Shown: positions 1 through 11,354, counted from the first letter of the stretch. The stretch is DNA of 64,000 nucleotides from Doryteuthis pealeii (GCA_023376005.1 CM042145.1:13042454-13106453), one strand, 5' to 3'. Notes: generated by a model not told the origin, from the letters alone. A program made the numbers and translations.

Positions 1-287
1 TTTGTCCTGAATATATATTTTTTAATCCTACAACCAATTTGGCCCCATTTTAAACCTAATATTAGCAGATTTAAAGTACTCTTTTATTTTTTTATTTTTT
101 TTATTTTATTTTTTTACTCTTTTATTTTTTGAAAAGTTTAAATAAATATGGTGGAGTTTATTTTATAGATTTATTGTAAATTTTTGCCATTTTAATCGGA
201 TCAACAGGAATTGTTTTTTGAATCTTATTCTTAAAAGAAAATATTTCAGTCAAACTAGAATTGTATTTCTTTGTGTTTATATTATAG
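1..287 (+). other. DIP2 intron, 3' part
   Basis: This is AT-rich sequence with several T-rich tracts, ending in the acceptor TTATAG before the first DIP2 exon. The upstream exon is outside the window. I see no other gene or recognisable repeat here. Confidence 0.6.
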
Positions 288-427
288 GCTGTGTACCTGT
301 CACAATTAGACCTCCTCATCCTCAAAATGTGGCCACAACACTCCCTACTGTTCGAATGATTGTTGAAGTAAGCAAATCTGTAGCCATCCTCACCAATAAT
401 CCAATAATCAAACTGCTGAAAAGTAAG
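288..427 (+). CDS. DIP2: DIP2 exon (window exon 1)
   Basis: The exon opens in phase 1: its first two bases complete a Gly codon begun upstream. It encodes the family segment containing VPVTIRPPHPQN, then TVRMIVEVSKSVAIL and a closing LLKSK. This belongs to the second adenylate-forming domain, N-terminal to its P-loop-like motif. The acceptor is TTATAG and the donor GTAAGT at 428. The frame continues directly into the next exon. Confidence 0.93.
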
Positions 428-601
428 GTAAGTTATTGTTGCCTTTTTGCATTTTGAACTCTGTGATTCTTTAAGAAAACAATTTTGTATTCCATACCAA
501 TCTTGTTTACTTATAGGAATTGTGCTATGTGTGTTTTTTTTGTTTGTTTTTTTAATCCAAAATTTATTTAGTGTAAGTAAAAAATTAAAAAAATTAAAAT
601 T

Positions 602-840
602 TCTCAGTCGGGAAAGCGTTCGGCCAGAAACCACAAGGTTCCTAGTTCGATACCAGCCCTCGCCAACTCAGCGTATGAGTAGCACAGGGATCTGTGCGGT
701 AAAGTAAGGAGCTGATGGTGGCGCTCCACCTCAGATGCAAAAACAATCTCCTTGGTCTAGTTAAAAGGGGATAGACTCCCTTGCTGATTGGCTGATACCG
801 ACTATAGGCCACCCCAACGACTTTACTTACTTTACTTATA
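602..840 (+). repeat. tRNA-derived SINE, family 1, copy 1 (head-truncated)
   Basis: The copy begins inside the tRNA-like A box (CTCAGTCGG..AGCG) and keeps the B box (AGTTCGATACC), the linker CCAACTCAGCGTATGAGTAG, the shared body (AATCTCCTTGGTCTAG, GGGGATAGACTCCC) and the tail ending ACTTTACTTA. The same body recurs at about eight other places in this window on both strands. It sits in the DIP2 intron between window exons 1 and 2. Family naming (cephalopod tRNA-SINE) is from memory. Confidence 0.85.
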
Positions 841-929
841 TAACCCTTTTTAATGGAACATTTTTAAATGTTGTGTTGTTTTCTTTATTTTTGTCTCTAT
901 TTTTATTTATTTTATTTGTGCAATTTCAG

Positions 930-1091
930 GAAGGAGGTGCTGTTGTAGATCCTAAGACTTGGCCGCAGCTGTTAGACACAGATGACTTAGGCAAAAAGAA
1001 GTTAGCAGTAGTTTATCGAGCTCCGACCCCAGAGATGATCTGCTACCTTGATTTTAGTGTCTCAACAACGGGAATGCTTGCCGGTGTCAAG
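930..1091 (+). CDS. DIP2: DIP2 exon (window exon 2), P-loop-like motif
   Basis: 54 codons in phase 0. It encodes DPKTWPQLLDTDDL and then DFSVSTTGMLAGVK. In adenylate-forming enzymes this position holds the Ser/Thr/Gly-rich phosphate-binding loop; in DIP2 and FAAL-like proteins it takes this diverged STTG form. The acceptor is TTTCAG at 924-929. The donor is GTGATT, a weaker 5' splice site than its neighbours. Confidence 0.94.
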
Positions 1092-1645
1092 GTGATTATT
1101 CTTTCTTTAATGAATAAAATCTCAGTTTTTCCCAATCCTTTCAATTAAAAGAAATCTGTAGAATAATGTCACTGATTGGTCCTGAATAAGAAAATATTCT
1201 GAGAAGAGGAAAGCTCTGATTTTACGAGTGCAATTTAAGTTTTATTTTAGTATTTGACTCTAGGCAATGACAACCACTACCAAAATAGAATACTTTCAAC
1301 TCCGCCTCTAAATAATTTGTCAGTAACTTCTTGACTGATGCTTGAGAGCTCAATAATCTATTCAAATTGGTGACTAATTTTATCAACTTTGTTAATACTG
1401 GTCTAAATTTCCTCATTCATAAAGAACAGAAATAGTTGGAGGTGCTTGGTGTAACAGTGTAACTTAACAAAGGTTACTAAGTGAGAAATAACCAAAACGG
1501 AAGTTGGAAATGAAATGAATCTTTACCACATTAACAAATACAATACTTGCCAATGGCATGAAGAAAGGTAAACCACTAGTTATATCAGCCTACTCAGTCA
1601 GTATAATACTTCCGTATTTATGAGGATTGAGATATACCCATTGTT

Positions 1646-1866
1646 GTTCATAGGTAAAGTTACCGTCATAGGAAATGGTCATGGCGAGACGAGTTCAAAT
1701 CCTGGACATGGTTGCTTGCATTTCACATAGCACTAATACCCTTGGGAAAGGTACAAATCCACCTATTCTCCCTCCAGCTATGGGTAAATAGTAGAGCAAA
1801 CTGGGTTCCTTTAACCTTGGTATGGCAACCGGTCTAGGAGAGAGAAAAAAACTCTGAATTCAAACC
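1646..1866 (+). repeat. tRNA-derived SINE, family 2, copy 1
   Basis: The head contains GTCATAGGAAATGG and the B-box-like GAGTTCAAATCCTGG. The body has CATAGCACTAATACCC, TTGGGAAAGGTA and CTATGGGTAAATAGTAG, and it ends near CTCTGAATTCAAACC. At least eight related copies occur in the window. It lies in the DIP2 intron between window exons 2 and 3. Confidence 0.75.
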
Positions 1867-2172
1867 AAAGGGACTCTCTTTGATAACTCCCAATCCTCCT
1901 ATTCTATCCAATTTTTAATTCTAAAATAGCAAATCCAAAGATGTTGGTTTAAACACTGGCTTTCATTATATTAGAAAAGGTTTTGTAGGATCTACTCTCA
2001 AAGAATATAATTGTATCGCACTTTCAAAAAATTCTCCCAGGATTCAGCTTGAATATCATTCCTATTTCATCTTGTGATTAATCTCTAATAAAGGCAGCTC
2101 TTTTTTCTTTTTTTTTTTTTCTTTCTTTCTTATTTCTAATGTTTTGTTTACTTTGATTTCTCTGCTTTGTAG

Positions 2173-2303
2173 ATGTCTCATGCTGCTGCCACTGCTCTAT
2201 GTCGATCTCAAAAGCTCCAATGCGAGCTATATCCCTCCAGAGATGTAGCCCTCTGCCTTGACCCTTACTGTGGATTAGGCTTTGTGCTATGGTGTTTAAG
2301 TAG
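2173..2303 (+). CDS. DIP2: DIP2 exon (window exon 3)
   Basis: The exon begins in phase 0 with MSHAAATALCRSQKLQCELY and ends in phase 2 after LCLDPYCGLGFVLWC. This is the stretch after the P-loop-like motif of the second adenylate-forming domain and is nearly identical across DIP2 proteins. The acceptor is TTTGTAG and the donor GTGAGT at 2304. The in-frame ATG at the exon start is an internal residue, not a translation start. Confidence 0.94.
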
Positions 2304-2404
2304 GTGAGTATATCATAATCTAAATATATTATAAAAATGCTTCTATGATTTACTCCTTGTATTGTTATCATTCACACTAAATCTAATTTTCTTCTTTATT
2401 CTAG

Positions 2405-2496
2405 CATCTATTCAGGCCACCACTCTATCTTGATTCCCCCTTCAGAAGTTGAAGCAAACCCTGCAGTGTGGCTGACTGCTGTCCATAATTATAAAA
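2405..2496 (+). CDS. DIP2: DIP2 exon (window exon 4)
   Basis: It completes the split Ser codon and encodes SIYSGHHSILIPP and then VWLTAVHNYK. It ends in phase 1, and the Thr codon is finished by the next exon. The upstream intron is only 101 bases. Donor GTAAGT at 2497; acceptor TCTAG. Confidence 0.93.
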
Positions 2497-2563
2497 GTAA
2501 GTACCCATTACCAACTGTTTTTTTTTATGCTTTCTTTAAAATCAGACCAAAGTATCTATTATA

Positions 2564-2774
2564 CTGGGTGTCCATAAAGTCCTGCAACTGATTAAAAATT
2601 TATTAACAAAAATGGCAGTCATTCTGAAGAGCAATAATCAAAAAGTAAATCAATAATAAAGATTTCAAGAGTTGGACTTTGATAAGTTCTTTATGAAAAG
2701 ATTTTATCATTTGTACGATGTGAGTTATTAAATGTTCAATTCTAAAACTGTTTCAAGACTTTGTGGACACCCTG
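2564..2774. mobile_element. Mariner-type MITE (211 bp)
   Basis: The left end reads CTGGGTGTCCATAAAGTC and the right end GACTTTGTGGACACCCTG. These are imperfect inverted copies of each other, each bordered by TA (2562-2563 and 2775-2776), as expected for Tc1/mariner insertion. There is no coding capacity. It lies in the DIP2 intron between window exons 4 and 5. Confidence 0.75.
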
Positions 2775-3200
2775 TAGAATAGGACATGAATGCAGGTGTT
2801 TGAATGTTACACCTTATCATCATCCCAGATGAATAATAGACCATTCTATTTTGATTGTAAGAGAAGAAAAGAATACTACATGTCAAAGAAAATGAAAGCA
2901 AATATGATAAAAAATAAAGGGGAAAGAAAAAGGAACTGATAATGCTATACATCAGGGCCTATCATCTGCTTCAAAAGAAGGAAGAATAGAGGAAAAAAGG
3001 ATTGAAGGGTAGAGAAAGAAAGAGAAATAAAAGAAATGAGTAAAAGAAAAAAATACTTGTTTTGAAAACATATTTTACCAGTGTCCCTGTTAATTTTCCA
3101 TTTTAACCCTTAAAACTTTGTACTCAAATGATAATTTTACATATCCAAAACTTATACAAAACACTTTGTAAGGAAAGGGTTGAATTCATATTTCAACCCA

Positions 3201-3342
3201 CACATGGTGTAATGGTTAGTCGTAGGAAATGAACTCATCAACCTGAGTTCAAATCCTAGACAAAGCTACAGTTCACATAATGCTAATACCCTTAGGAAAG
3301 GTATGAATCCAACTACTCTCCTTCTAGCTTTGGGTAAATAGT
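3201..3342 (+). repeat. tRNA-derived SINE, family 2, copy 2 (3' truncated)
   Basis: The head reads GGTGTAATGGTTAG (A-box-like) and TGAGTTCAAATCCTAG (B-box-like), followed by the family body up to TTTGGGTAAATAGTG. The rest of the body is missing. Confidence 0.75.
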
Positions 3343-3537
3343 GATCTATTTCACTCATTTGTAAATTTGTATTAGGCTCTGAAAAAATATGACCGTCAAA
3401 TGTTTTATCTGCTTGAAATGGCATTTTATATTTTCCCGTTTAAACAGTTGAAGAAAAAATTGAATTTCAGTTTAAAGAATTTAATTTGTATTCATTGCTT
3501 GAATCGTCCTTTGATAAAAACCTGTTTTTGTTGACAG

Positions 3538-3614
3538 CTCGCGATACATTCTGTTCCTATGGTGTGATGGAGCTTTGTACAAAAGGATTAGGAACATCTA
3601 CCTCTGCTCTCAAA
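3538..3614 (+). CDS. DIP2: DIP2 exon (window exon 5)
   Basis: It completes a Thr codon and encodes RDTFCSYGVMELCTKGLG and then TSALK, ending in phase 0. Vertebrate DIP2 has a closely similar stretch here. The acceptor is TTGACAG and the donor GTAAGA. Confidence 0.93.
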
Positions 3615-3789
3615 GTAAGACTTTATTTTTTTTGAAAAAAAAAAAAATTATTTTTTATATATATATTCTAATCTTCATCTTTAAGTTTTTGCCACTTGAA
3701 AAATAAAATATTTGGCCTTTTTTTTCCCCCTTGATGTAAATTTTACATGAAAGGAACTTTAATTTATTACATTTAATTTGTATGTGTAT

Positions 3790-4148
3790 TATTTTGATAT
3801 TTCAAACTGTTGTCCACATCTTTATTGCAGTATGTAAAGACACATTTCAACCAGTGTATCCTCTGTCCTTCTTCAGGTGTTTCCTGTCTGTCCAAGTATG
3901 AAATGACCCAACCTGGGGAAATCATTTTGAATAGTTTTACTGTTGATCAGACAAAGCATTGTAGAACTTTTAAGGATCTCATTCAAATAATGACATTATT
4001 GTTTTAGCATGCCTATCAATCTGAGAAGCTTCATGATCATTAAATTGCTATGCTCACATAGACAGGGAACACCTGAAGAAGGCTGAAGGATATAGTGGTC
4101 GAGACGTCATATTTTTACATACCTTAATAAAGATGAGAACAACAGTTA
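3790..4148. repeat. Foldback repeat with hammerhead-like core, copy 1
   Basis: The left arm (about 3792-3898) and right arm (about 4060-4148) are inverted copies. Each carries an AATAAAGATG-type end, a CACCTGAAGAAGG block and a GTTGAAA or GTCGAGAC block. The arms are diverged and separated by about 160 bases. Other members lie near 18440, 22233, 29180, 39203 and 62930. It sits in the DIP2 intron between window exons 5 and 6. Confidence 0.7.
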
Positions 4149-4379
4149 AAAAAAAATCAAGATAATACGCATCAAGTTTCATCTAAAAAAAAATTCAAGC
4201 AAATAATTTGTATGTGTTGCTATAAAAAAATAAAATTAGATTTAAAAAAACAAAAAAAAACAAACTTAAATAGAAAAATTTGAAATAGTATATGTGCTTA
4301 AGATTTGATAACTATGTTGAGTGACTAATAAGATGAAATAGTTGATTGATGATTGGGAACAGATCAGATATAATATTAT

Positions 4380-4540
4380 ACAAGGTGACACAAAAAACAG
4401 AACCCAAATTGTTTTTTTTTTTTTTTTAGGGGGTGGGGTCACCCTGTATATATATACTATTATTAATGCAGACTACCAGCACAAAAAAAAACCAACCCAA
4501 ATTCTGTTTTTTTTTTTTGGGGGGGGGTCACCCATTATAA
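4380..4540. repeat. Small mariner-like inverted repeats
   Basis: CAAGGTGACACAAAAAACAG at the left faces GGGGTCACCCTGTA near 4435-4450. A further CCCAAATTCTG..GGGTCACCC end follows at 4496-4533. These look like termini of mariner-type MITEs, one possibly nested or duplicated. Poly-T and poly-G runs blur the ends. Confidence 0.45.
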
Positions 4541-4725
4541 TATCCTAATAAAGAGAAAAGTTTTGTTTTTGTTTTAGAATAGTATAAAATGCTAAGCTGT
4601 TGTATGCAGTTTTCTTTTGTTATGAGAAAACTAATCTCTCTGATCTTAATTGTTTGTACATGTTTTTTGCAAATGGAGGTTGGGTTTGTAATCTTTCTGA
4701 TACATTGTTTTTTTTATTTTTGTAG

Positions 4726-4896
4726 GCCCGTGGCGTTAACTTGTCTTGTGTCAGAACATGCTGCGTGATTGCTGAAGAAAGACCCAGAATCCAATTGACA
4801 ACATCTTTCACCAAACTTTTTGCCAATCTGGGTCTGGCCCCACGAGCTGTCAGCACAAGTTTCGGCTGCAGAGTGTGCATTGGAGTTGGTTTACAG
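4726..4896 (+). CDS. DIP2: DIP2 exon (window exon 6)
   Basis: 57 codons, phase 0 to phase 0. It encodes RGVNLSCVRTCCVIAEERP and later LAPRAVSTSFGCRV, both near-invariant DIP2 segments of the second adenylate-forming domain. The acceptor is TTTTGTAG and the donor GTAAAC at 4897. Confidence 0.95.
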
Positions 4897-5084
4897 GTAA
4901 ACAGCAGCAACAATCAAACTTTCAAACAGTTTAACTTGTTGTGCTCCAAATAAAATGTTTTTGCAAGATAGTTCTTATCATTTCAAAAGGGGATAATTAA
5001 TGAAACCCAATGAATTCAATTGAATTTTTTTAAGAAGGATTTTTCTTCATTGTTTGTTGATAATTTTATTCTCTTGTCTTCCAG

Positions 5085-5204
5085 GGAGCTTCTAGTCCAG
5101 AACCTTCGACTGTATACGTAGATTTACGTGCACTTAGAAATGATAGAGTGACTCTGGTTGAAAAAGGAAGCCCTCACAGTTTGTGTTTACGGGAATCTGG
5201 AAAG
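5085..5204 (+). CDS. DIP2: DIP2 exon (window exon 7)
   Basis: 40 codons, phase 0 to phase 0. It encodes TVYVDLRALRNDRV and ends RESGK. The acceptor is CTTCCAG and the donor GTAAGT. The intron that follows starts with an unusually long pyrimidine tract. Confidence 0.94.
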
Positions 5205-5209
5205 GTAAG

Positions 5210-5383
5210 TTTCTTCTTTTTCTTTCTTCTTTTTCTTTCTTTTTCTTCTTTTTCTTTCTTCTTTTTCTTTCTTTTTCTTTTTTTCTTTTTCTTTTTCTTT
5301 TTCTTTTTTCTTTTTTTCTTTTTCTTTTTCTTTCTTCTTTTCTTTTTTCTTTCTCTTTTTCTTTCTCTTTTTCTCTTTCTTTT
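5210..5383 (+). repeat. Pure pyrimidine (CTTTTT-type) tract
   Basis: 174 consecutive C/T bases begin one base after the GTAAG donor core of DIP2 window exon 7. The tract is made of irregular CTTT, CTTTT and CTTTTT units, with no purine on this strand. ORFs rich in Phe, Leu and Ser predicted here are artefacts of it. Confidence 0.95.
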
Positions 5384-6064
5384 ACCTAATGTATAAATCT
5401 TTTTTGCTTAATTTTTGTTTTAGGTAATTCACAATGTTATATTGAAATTGATTTTTAAAGTACATGAAAAAAAAAATTATTTTTCAAAGAAATCTTCATA
5501 AAATTTAATGTTGTAGACATAGGCAAAGTCTATGTGATAAGTTGGAGAAAGTAAAGAATATGCTAATAAAAATATTACAAACTTGATTTTCTGGGGGTGA
5601 CATTTTAGATGAAGAATCTCCTATCTAAAAATTTGTGAGTTTTTATCTAAGATTTCTTTGGATTATTTATTAAGCTACAAAGATTCAGATTTTGAAGAAG
5701 AAAAATTCTGAAAAGTTATTTTAAGTTTTAGGTGGGGATTCAATTTATAATGTACATTCATAGGAATGTATTTACTAAAGTCTAACACTGGACACAATCA
5801 AACTCCATTTAACCAGAAAAGTGTATTGCAAATTGAACCCCATTCTTAAAACTTAAAACAATTTTGGGGATAATCCAAATCTCCACAGCTTAAGAAATGA
5901 TAATCTGTAGAAATCTTTTGAGAAAAAAAACCCCAAAGAAACTCAGTAACAAAAATTTCATATGTATGGATAGATATTCTAAATCGCAAACTCTGCCATC
6001 TTTGATTAGTTTTTCTTCACGTTCTTCAAAATGAAATTTAATATCTTAAGCTGCTATATCACAA

Positions 6065-6702
6065 TCTTATTATAATGGAGATTGTGGGTTTGTATGTCTG
6101 TAACCGAAACTATATTACTATTCAAGTCACAATTCCCTTTGTTATTTACATCACATTTTCCATGATTTTATTTTTATTTAAACCTCAATGATTAATAAAA
6201 TTGTTTTAAATCATTAAGTCTGTTGACCGTATCTACATACTAAAAACATGCAATTGTATTTATATATACAACAAAATAGCGGTTTACAGTGTGAACGGGA
6301 AGGCTAATCTGCATATTGATATTAAAAATTTGATTTTAATAAATATGTGCTTAGTATTATTGATTTCTAATTGTTTGGTTTTATCTTATTGAATATGAGC
6401 AAAAATCTCGGGTATAAATCTTAAAAGAAATCAGTTAACAAGAAGAAATAACTGTAATATTATTCTTTACTTCCTATTTTAACTAAATAGTTAAATTAGG
6501 AAAATTTACCAATGAAAGACGGGAGTAAGGGAAAATGATGGAAGAGTTAGTTTCAAAGCTGTTCTATTTTTCCATCATACCCCCTCTGTTCCAAATATTT
6601 TTATCTGAATTCTTATTCAGTTTCATTAGCCTTTCTAATTTAATATATTTTATTATATTAAAACTTAAATATTTGCACCCGGAGTGTGCATATATTTGCT
6701 AG
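6065..6702 (+). mobile_element. Non-autonomous Helitron candidate (638 bp)
   Basis: It starts with TCTTATTATAATGG after an A and ends with a small hairpin (GCAC..GTGC, 6675-6689), eight to nine bases and CTAG, followed by T. A TC start, a hairpin, a CTRR end and A/T host bases are the Helitron hallmarks. A second 5' end begins at 42061 (TCTCTATTAATAATGG) and a second 3' end stops at 59854. No Rep/helicase sequence is present. Confidence 0.6.
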
Positions 6703-6987
6703 TTTTTTTAATGAATGTCTGTGCTTCCCCACTCAACCAGACCCATGTTCAAGCCTAATCAAAAGCAGGATTTTATATTCTGATTTTCCAAGTCAGAAGA
6801 TCCTTCCTTACACAATCTCTCTGCCATGTCCTTCTGCCCAAATTTTCTCTTGTACCAAATAAATCCTCCTATTTATTGTTTATCTTTGGGAAAGCATAAA
6901 ACATCTGACATGATTGTTGAATTTAGTTCAAGATTTTTTTTTTGTTTGCCAATTCTAAAGATCTTGTTTGTTTTGAAATTATTTCAG

Positions 6988-7062
6988 CTCCTTCCAGGCG
7001 TTAAGGTTGTGATTGCCAACCCTGAAACCAAAGGGCAATGTGCTGATTCACATCTTGGTGAG
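6988..7062 (+). CDS. DIP2: DIP2 exon (window exon 8)
   Basis: 25 codons, phase 0 to phase 0: LLPGVKVVIANPETKGQC followed by SHLGE. This is the segment before the Tyr/Arg-Thr-Gly motif of the adenylate-forming fold. The acceptor is ATTTCAG and the donor GTACGT at 7063. Confidence 0.94.
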
Positions 7063-7121
7063 GTACGTATTTTGCCCCCCCCCTTTTTTTGCCCTCTGCT
7101 ACTTGGAAATCTTTTCACTTT

Positions 7122-7168
<47 letters not shown>
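7122..7168 (+). repeat. TC dinucleotide microsatellite
   Basis: A run of CT units with one TTT interruption lies in the 157-base intron between DIP2 window exons 8 and 9. It doubles as pyrimidine-rich sequence upstream of the TTGTAG acceptor. Confidence 0.9.
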
Positions 7169-7174
<6 letters not shown>

Positions 7175-7219
7175 TATAGTAATAATGATTTATTATTTCT
7201 CCTTCTTCCTCTGTTGTAG

Positions 7220-7394
7220 ATCTGGGTGAGCAGCCCTCACAATGCCACTGGTTATTATAGCATCTATGGTGACGATTCTCTGCACACTGATCACTTTGAC
7301 TCAAAACTGGCCACAGGAGATATTCACACTACCTATGCCAGAACTGGCTTCCTTGGCTTTATTCGTCGCACAGAATTGACTCAGTCTGATGGAG
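7220..7394 (+). CDS. DIP2: DIP2 exon (window exon 9)
   Basis: 58 codons plus one base. It encodes IWVSSPHNATGYYSIYG and then ARTGFLGFIRRTEL, the DIP2 counterpart of the conserved RTGD-type motif of adenylate-forming enzymes. It ends in phase 1 after QSDG; the Glu codon is completed 13.3 kb downstream. Donor GTAAGA. Confidence 0.95.
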
Positions 7395-9554
7395 GTAAGA
7401 CTTTGCTCTAGTTCTTAACAACGATAATTATTAAATATCTGAAACATGGTTGTCTACATCACCAGTTTGTGTGTGAATTTTTTTCTTTCTTTTTAATTTT
7501 TTTATTATTTTATTTATTTATTTATTTATTTTTTTTTTTTTCGTTTGTTTTTTTTTGTTTTGTTTTTGTTTTTTTTAATGTTTTTTATAGAGATTACTTT
7601 TCCTGATACTCCTAAATCCCATTTTTAAACATTCAATCAAAACATTTCTCATTACAGTAAATAGATACATAGACAATTCCAATATTCATTTCTCCTATTT
7701 CCATTTGTACCCTCCACCCCCCAAAAAAACCCTTCATTCCCTTCTGTTTGTATAGATTCTAATTCCTTTCCAAGAATTGTCGACAGCCCCCCCCTCCCCG
7801 GCCCCTTCTTTTACCTGGTCACTTTTTGTGCTCCCCTTTCTAATAATTACTAATATCAAATCATGAATAACTTATTAATTCCTCACCCATACATTTATTT
7901 TTTTAACCTCCCCATTGAAAAAAAAATCCCCTTTTTATAAAAATCAAAATGCATGATATATTTTCTCGTTTTGTCTTCTGTATGTCCAATTCTTCTTGTG
8001 ATATCTGATGCTTTCTAACCATAAATTCTTGGCAGTTAAAATATTCCACTGATCCCCCCCTCCAAAAAAAAAAAAAAAAAAAAAAAAGGGTAATGGACTG
8101 AATGAATTGTGCATTTCTGCTTTCTCTTCCTTTCATGCTTTTCTCTTCATGGGATGATTTGAAAAATCAAAGCACACAAAACCTTTTTTAGCTCAAAAAT
8201 AGAAAAGAATTTTGGTCAAATCCCAACAAAAACTGATTTCAAGATCATTGCCTTTTTCTTTAAGAAACAGTTATGGATTTTCCATTGAAGAAAGTTGGGA
8301 TACCATTCTGTTCTTCCTTTTTCTAGAATGGTTTCATTTTTTTTCCTTCATTTTTATTATTATCCTTCATTTTATGAGCAACATAAAAGGAGCATTCAGA
8401 AGGACCATCTTTTCATTTATTGCCAATTATTAATTTCACTAGTATTTTTCATTTTATTGGCTTTTCATCAGCCTTTGTGAACTTGGATAAAAAGCAACTA
8501 AAAATTTGAGATGAATGAAAATATTAGTTTAAAGAGATATAACATTGAGGATTTATGAGAGATCATGATAATCACAATTATTTATATTTCTAAATATTAG
8601 TACCGATGGGGGTAGATGTATTAAATTATTTTTCTTGACTGTTCTTAAAAATATCATCTCAAATACAATAGAAATTTCCTTCTGATATTAAGAAATAGTT
8701 GGGGGGGGGGTCAGTTGAGGTGTGAAAAATTATTTGCAAAAAAAGATGTTTTCTATTCTGATTTTTTTTTTTTTTTTTTTTTTTATACCTCTGATGAAAG
8801 AAAAATCTTGTTCTATTCATTTTCATGTTAGAATTAGATTTTTTAAAAATATTTTAACGTTAAGTTTTGAAGGCTTCAAAACTTACCAAATAGTAATTCT
8901 ATTAAAGCAAGCAAGATTTGATCAAATGTTTCTTACTTAGGTCTCCTCTTGTTTAGTTTATTTGTTGAATTCTACTGTTGAATTATTAATTCAGAAGAAG
9001 TAAAGCAAAGTTCTTAGGTTATTTGTAAAAAATGAGATTTTTTAATATTCAGATCACTTCTGTTTAGTATTTCTTTAATCTGATCTATTTTCAAGGAACA
9101 GACATCTTTATTAACCAAGAATGACTAAGAATGGGTGACTAAAATATATGCAAACTAAAATTGTGAATAGACACTGCATACTTTTCTTTTTAAGAGCAAC
9201 ATTAACAATTTCTATTTTAAAATTCTTAACTTTAGATTTTGACTCTTTACCACTTTTTAATAAGTAATTTATTTCTGTGAAATTTTGTTACTTCCACATG
9301 AATAAGTGCTGTTGATTTCATTTCTATTTGGTATGCTGTGGGGTTAATCTGCCTTGTGCCATTGGACTCTAAAAGTCTGAATCTTTCTCCTATTCCCAGC
9401 ATGTGTACTAAAATCACTCACCATAACCATGGTCCATTTCCACCTCCATTTCCTCAGCAGTCAAATCATTTGTTGTTTCTTCTCCTCTCACAAAATCTCC
9501 AGTTTGTTTGTCTTCTTATTGACAAATCAAAAAATTTCTCTTTTTCCAATGTTG

Positions 9555-9556
<2 letters not shown>

Positions 9557-9589
<33 letters not shown>
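9557..9589 (+). repeat. Poly-T tract
   Basis: An uninterrupted T run of about 33 bases in the large DIP2 intron. Similar T runs lie at 8762-8784, 10441-10493 and 12952-12985. Confidence 0.9.
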
Positions 9590-10309
9590 CAGTTTATTAT
9601 TTATTTTTATTTTTTCCTAAAATATTTTTCTTTTTTGTCCAGTAAAACATTTTAACTAAAAAGTAATTTATTTGATATTGCACATAAGATAAACACTAGT
9701 GCTTACATTTATATGAAACAGATTTTATTTAATTTTTGAAATTTTTTTTTTATAAAGCTGATGTTGTGGGTGGGATGGGGGTACATATCTATTCAGTGGA
9801 AAGTGTAGAAAATGCCTAAATGCATTTCCTGCTTCTTTCCGTACATAAAAAAAAGAAAAAAAAAACTTTTTTTAAACTGATCTTTGACCTCCATGAGTTT
9901 CAGAGAAGTACTCAGTTTCTTCCAAAAATTCTCTGATGGTCATTATATAACAATGAGTATAGCACATGAGTAATTGTAGTTGTACTCCTACAGATTGTCC
10001 AGAAAATTACTTTCTTCTTCCTTGAGCTTTTCATTCTTGAATGTTCAAAATATTTTGGCTTTTATTTGGCAGGAATTTACATTCTTGATTTATCTTAAAC
10101 TGACTTAATCCCAATATATTAAATACCATAAACAACCCAAATCTTCTCATGATGTTGAGATCATATCATATATTGTGGTTGTTATGAAAAACCTTTTGCT
10201 CTTTTAATAGATTTTATTTTTGTTGCAAAACCTTCCTGACTAGATGTGGTTTTTTATTAATACTTATGAAACCATGTAGCCACCAAATAAAACACCTCCA
10301 CCAAATTTT

Positions 10310-10313
<4 letters not shown>

Positions 10314-10340
<27 letters not shown>
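10314..10340 (+). repeat. CA microsatellite
   Basis: A run of CA units in the large DIP2 intron. Confidence 0.9.
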
Positions 10341-10442
10341 TTGTGTTTGTGTTGATTCTACTTTTATTTATTTATTTATTTAAAAAAAAAAAATTTTTTT
10401 TAATTGCACTTCTTGACCCTATTGATTTAATCCAATTCTCTT

Positions 10443-10493
<51 letters not shown>

Positions 10494-11354
10494 CCTCACC
10501 AAGGAGTTTTGTCACAATTTTTGTTTGATTTCTCATCTGTTTTATTTTCTATTTTCTTTGTCTTTAGTTATGCAACGCTTTTTCATTTGTAGCAATGCTT
10601 AGGTTTTGTTTTTTTTATTTGTTTATATTTTTTAGTTTTTAATGAGCAGAGCCCTGGCCAACCATTGACTCTACCGTCACCATCAGGTTCACCATTACTA
10701 TTTGTTACATCTGTTATATATCAACATCAATATATTGATCTTCTACTTCTTCTTACTTTCTGCTAATGTTATCTTCTTCTCCTTGCTATTTATTCCACCC
10801 ATCAGGAGTTGACCTTTCTCTTTTTTTTTTTTTTAACAGCATATATACACACCATGATAACAGTTAATGCTGTTATAAATCTTGTTTTTTCTTTACTGTG
10901 TCCCACATCCTCCAAGCAAAATGATCATTGCTCTTCCCTTCCCCCCTAGCCATTCAGTTCTGCACTACTGCTCTCTACCTCTGTCTTTAACTTTCTCTCC
11001 TCTTTTTAGTGACTGCATGGCTACGACTCAGGGTCAACATTTTTATGCCACCCACTAATACAAAGCATTTATAAACTGTATAAAATGCCACACTTCCAGC
11101 GTCAACAACTGCAGCACCACCCTGACCAAATCTTTCCAGAAAAAAAAAAAAAAAAAATGTCTTTTTACAAATATCTTTATTTTCAGCCATTTTTAAATTC
11201 AATTTCTCTTCCTTACCTAAAATCATTCACAAAATACTTTGATTTGTAATTTCTAATGAGACGTGAGTGTGTGCGTGTATGTGCGTTGTTATGCGAAACA
11301 ACATTTCTTCTCTTGTTGCCCTTTTTTTAACATTTTTAAACAGCATGGGACATA

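Noticed and set aside
5148..5396. Phe/Ser/Leu-rich ORFs
   Set aside because: They are translation of the pyrimidine tract after the DIP2 donor.
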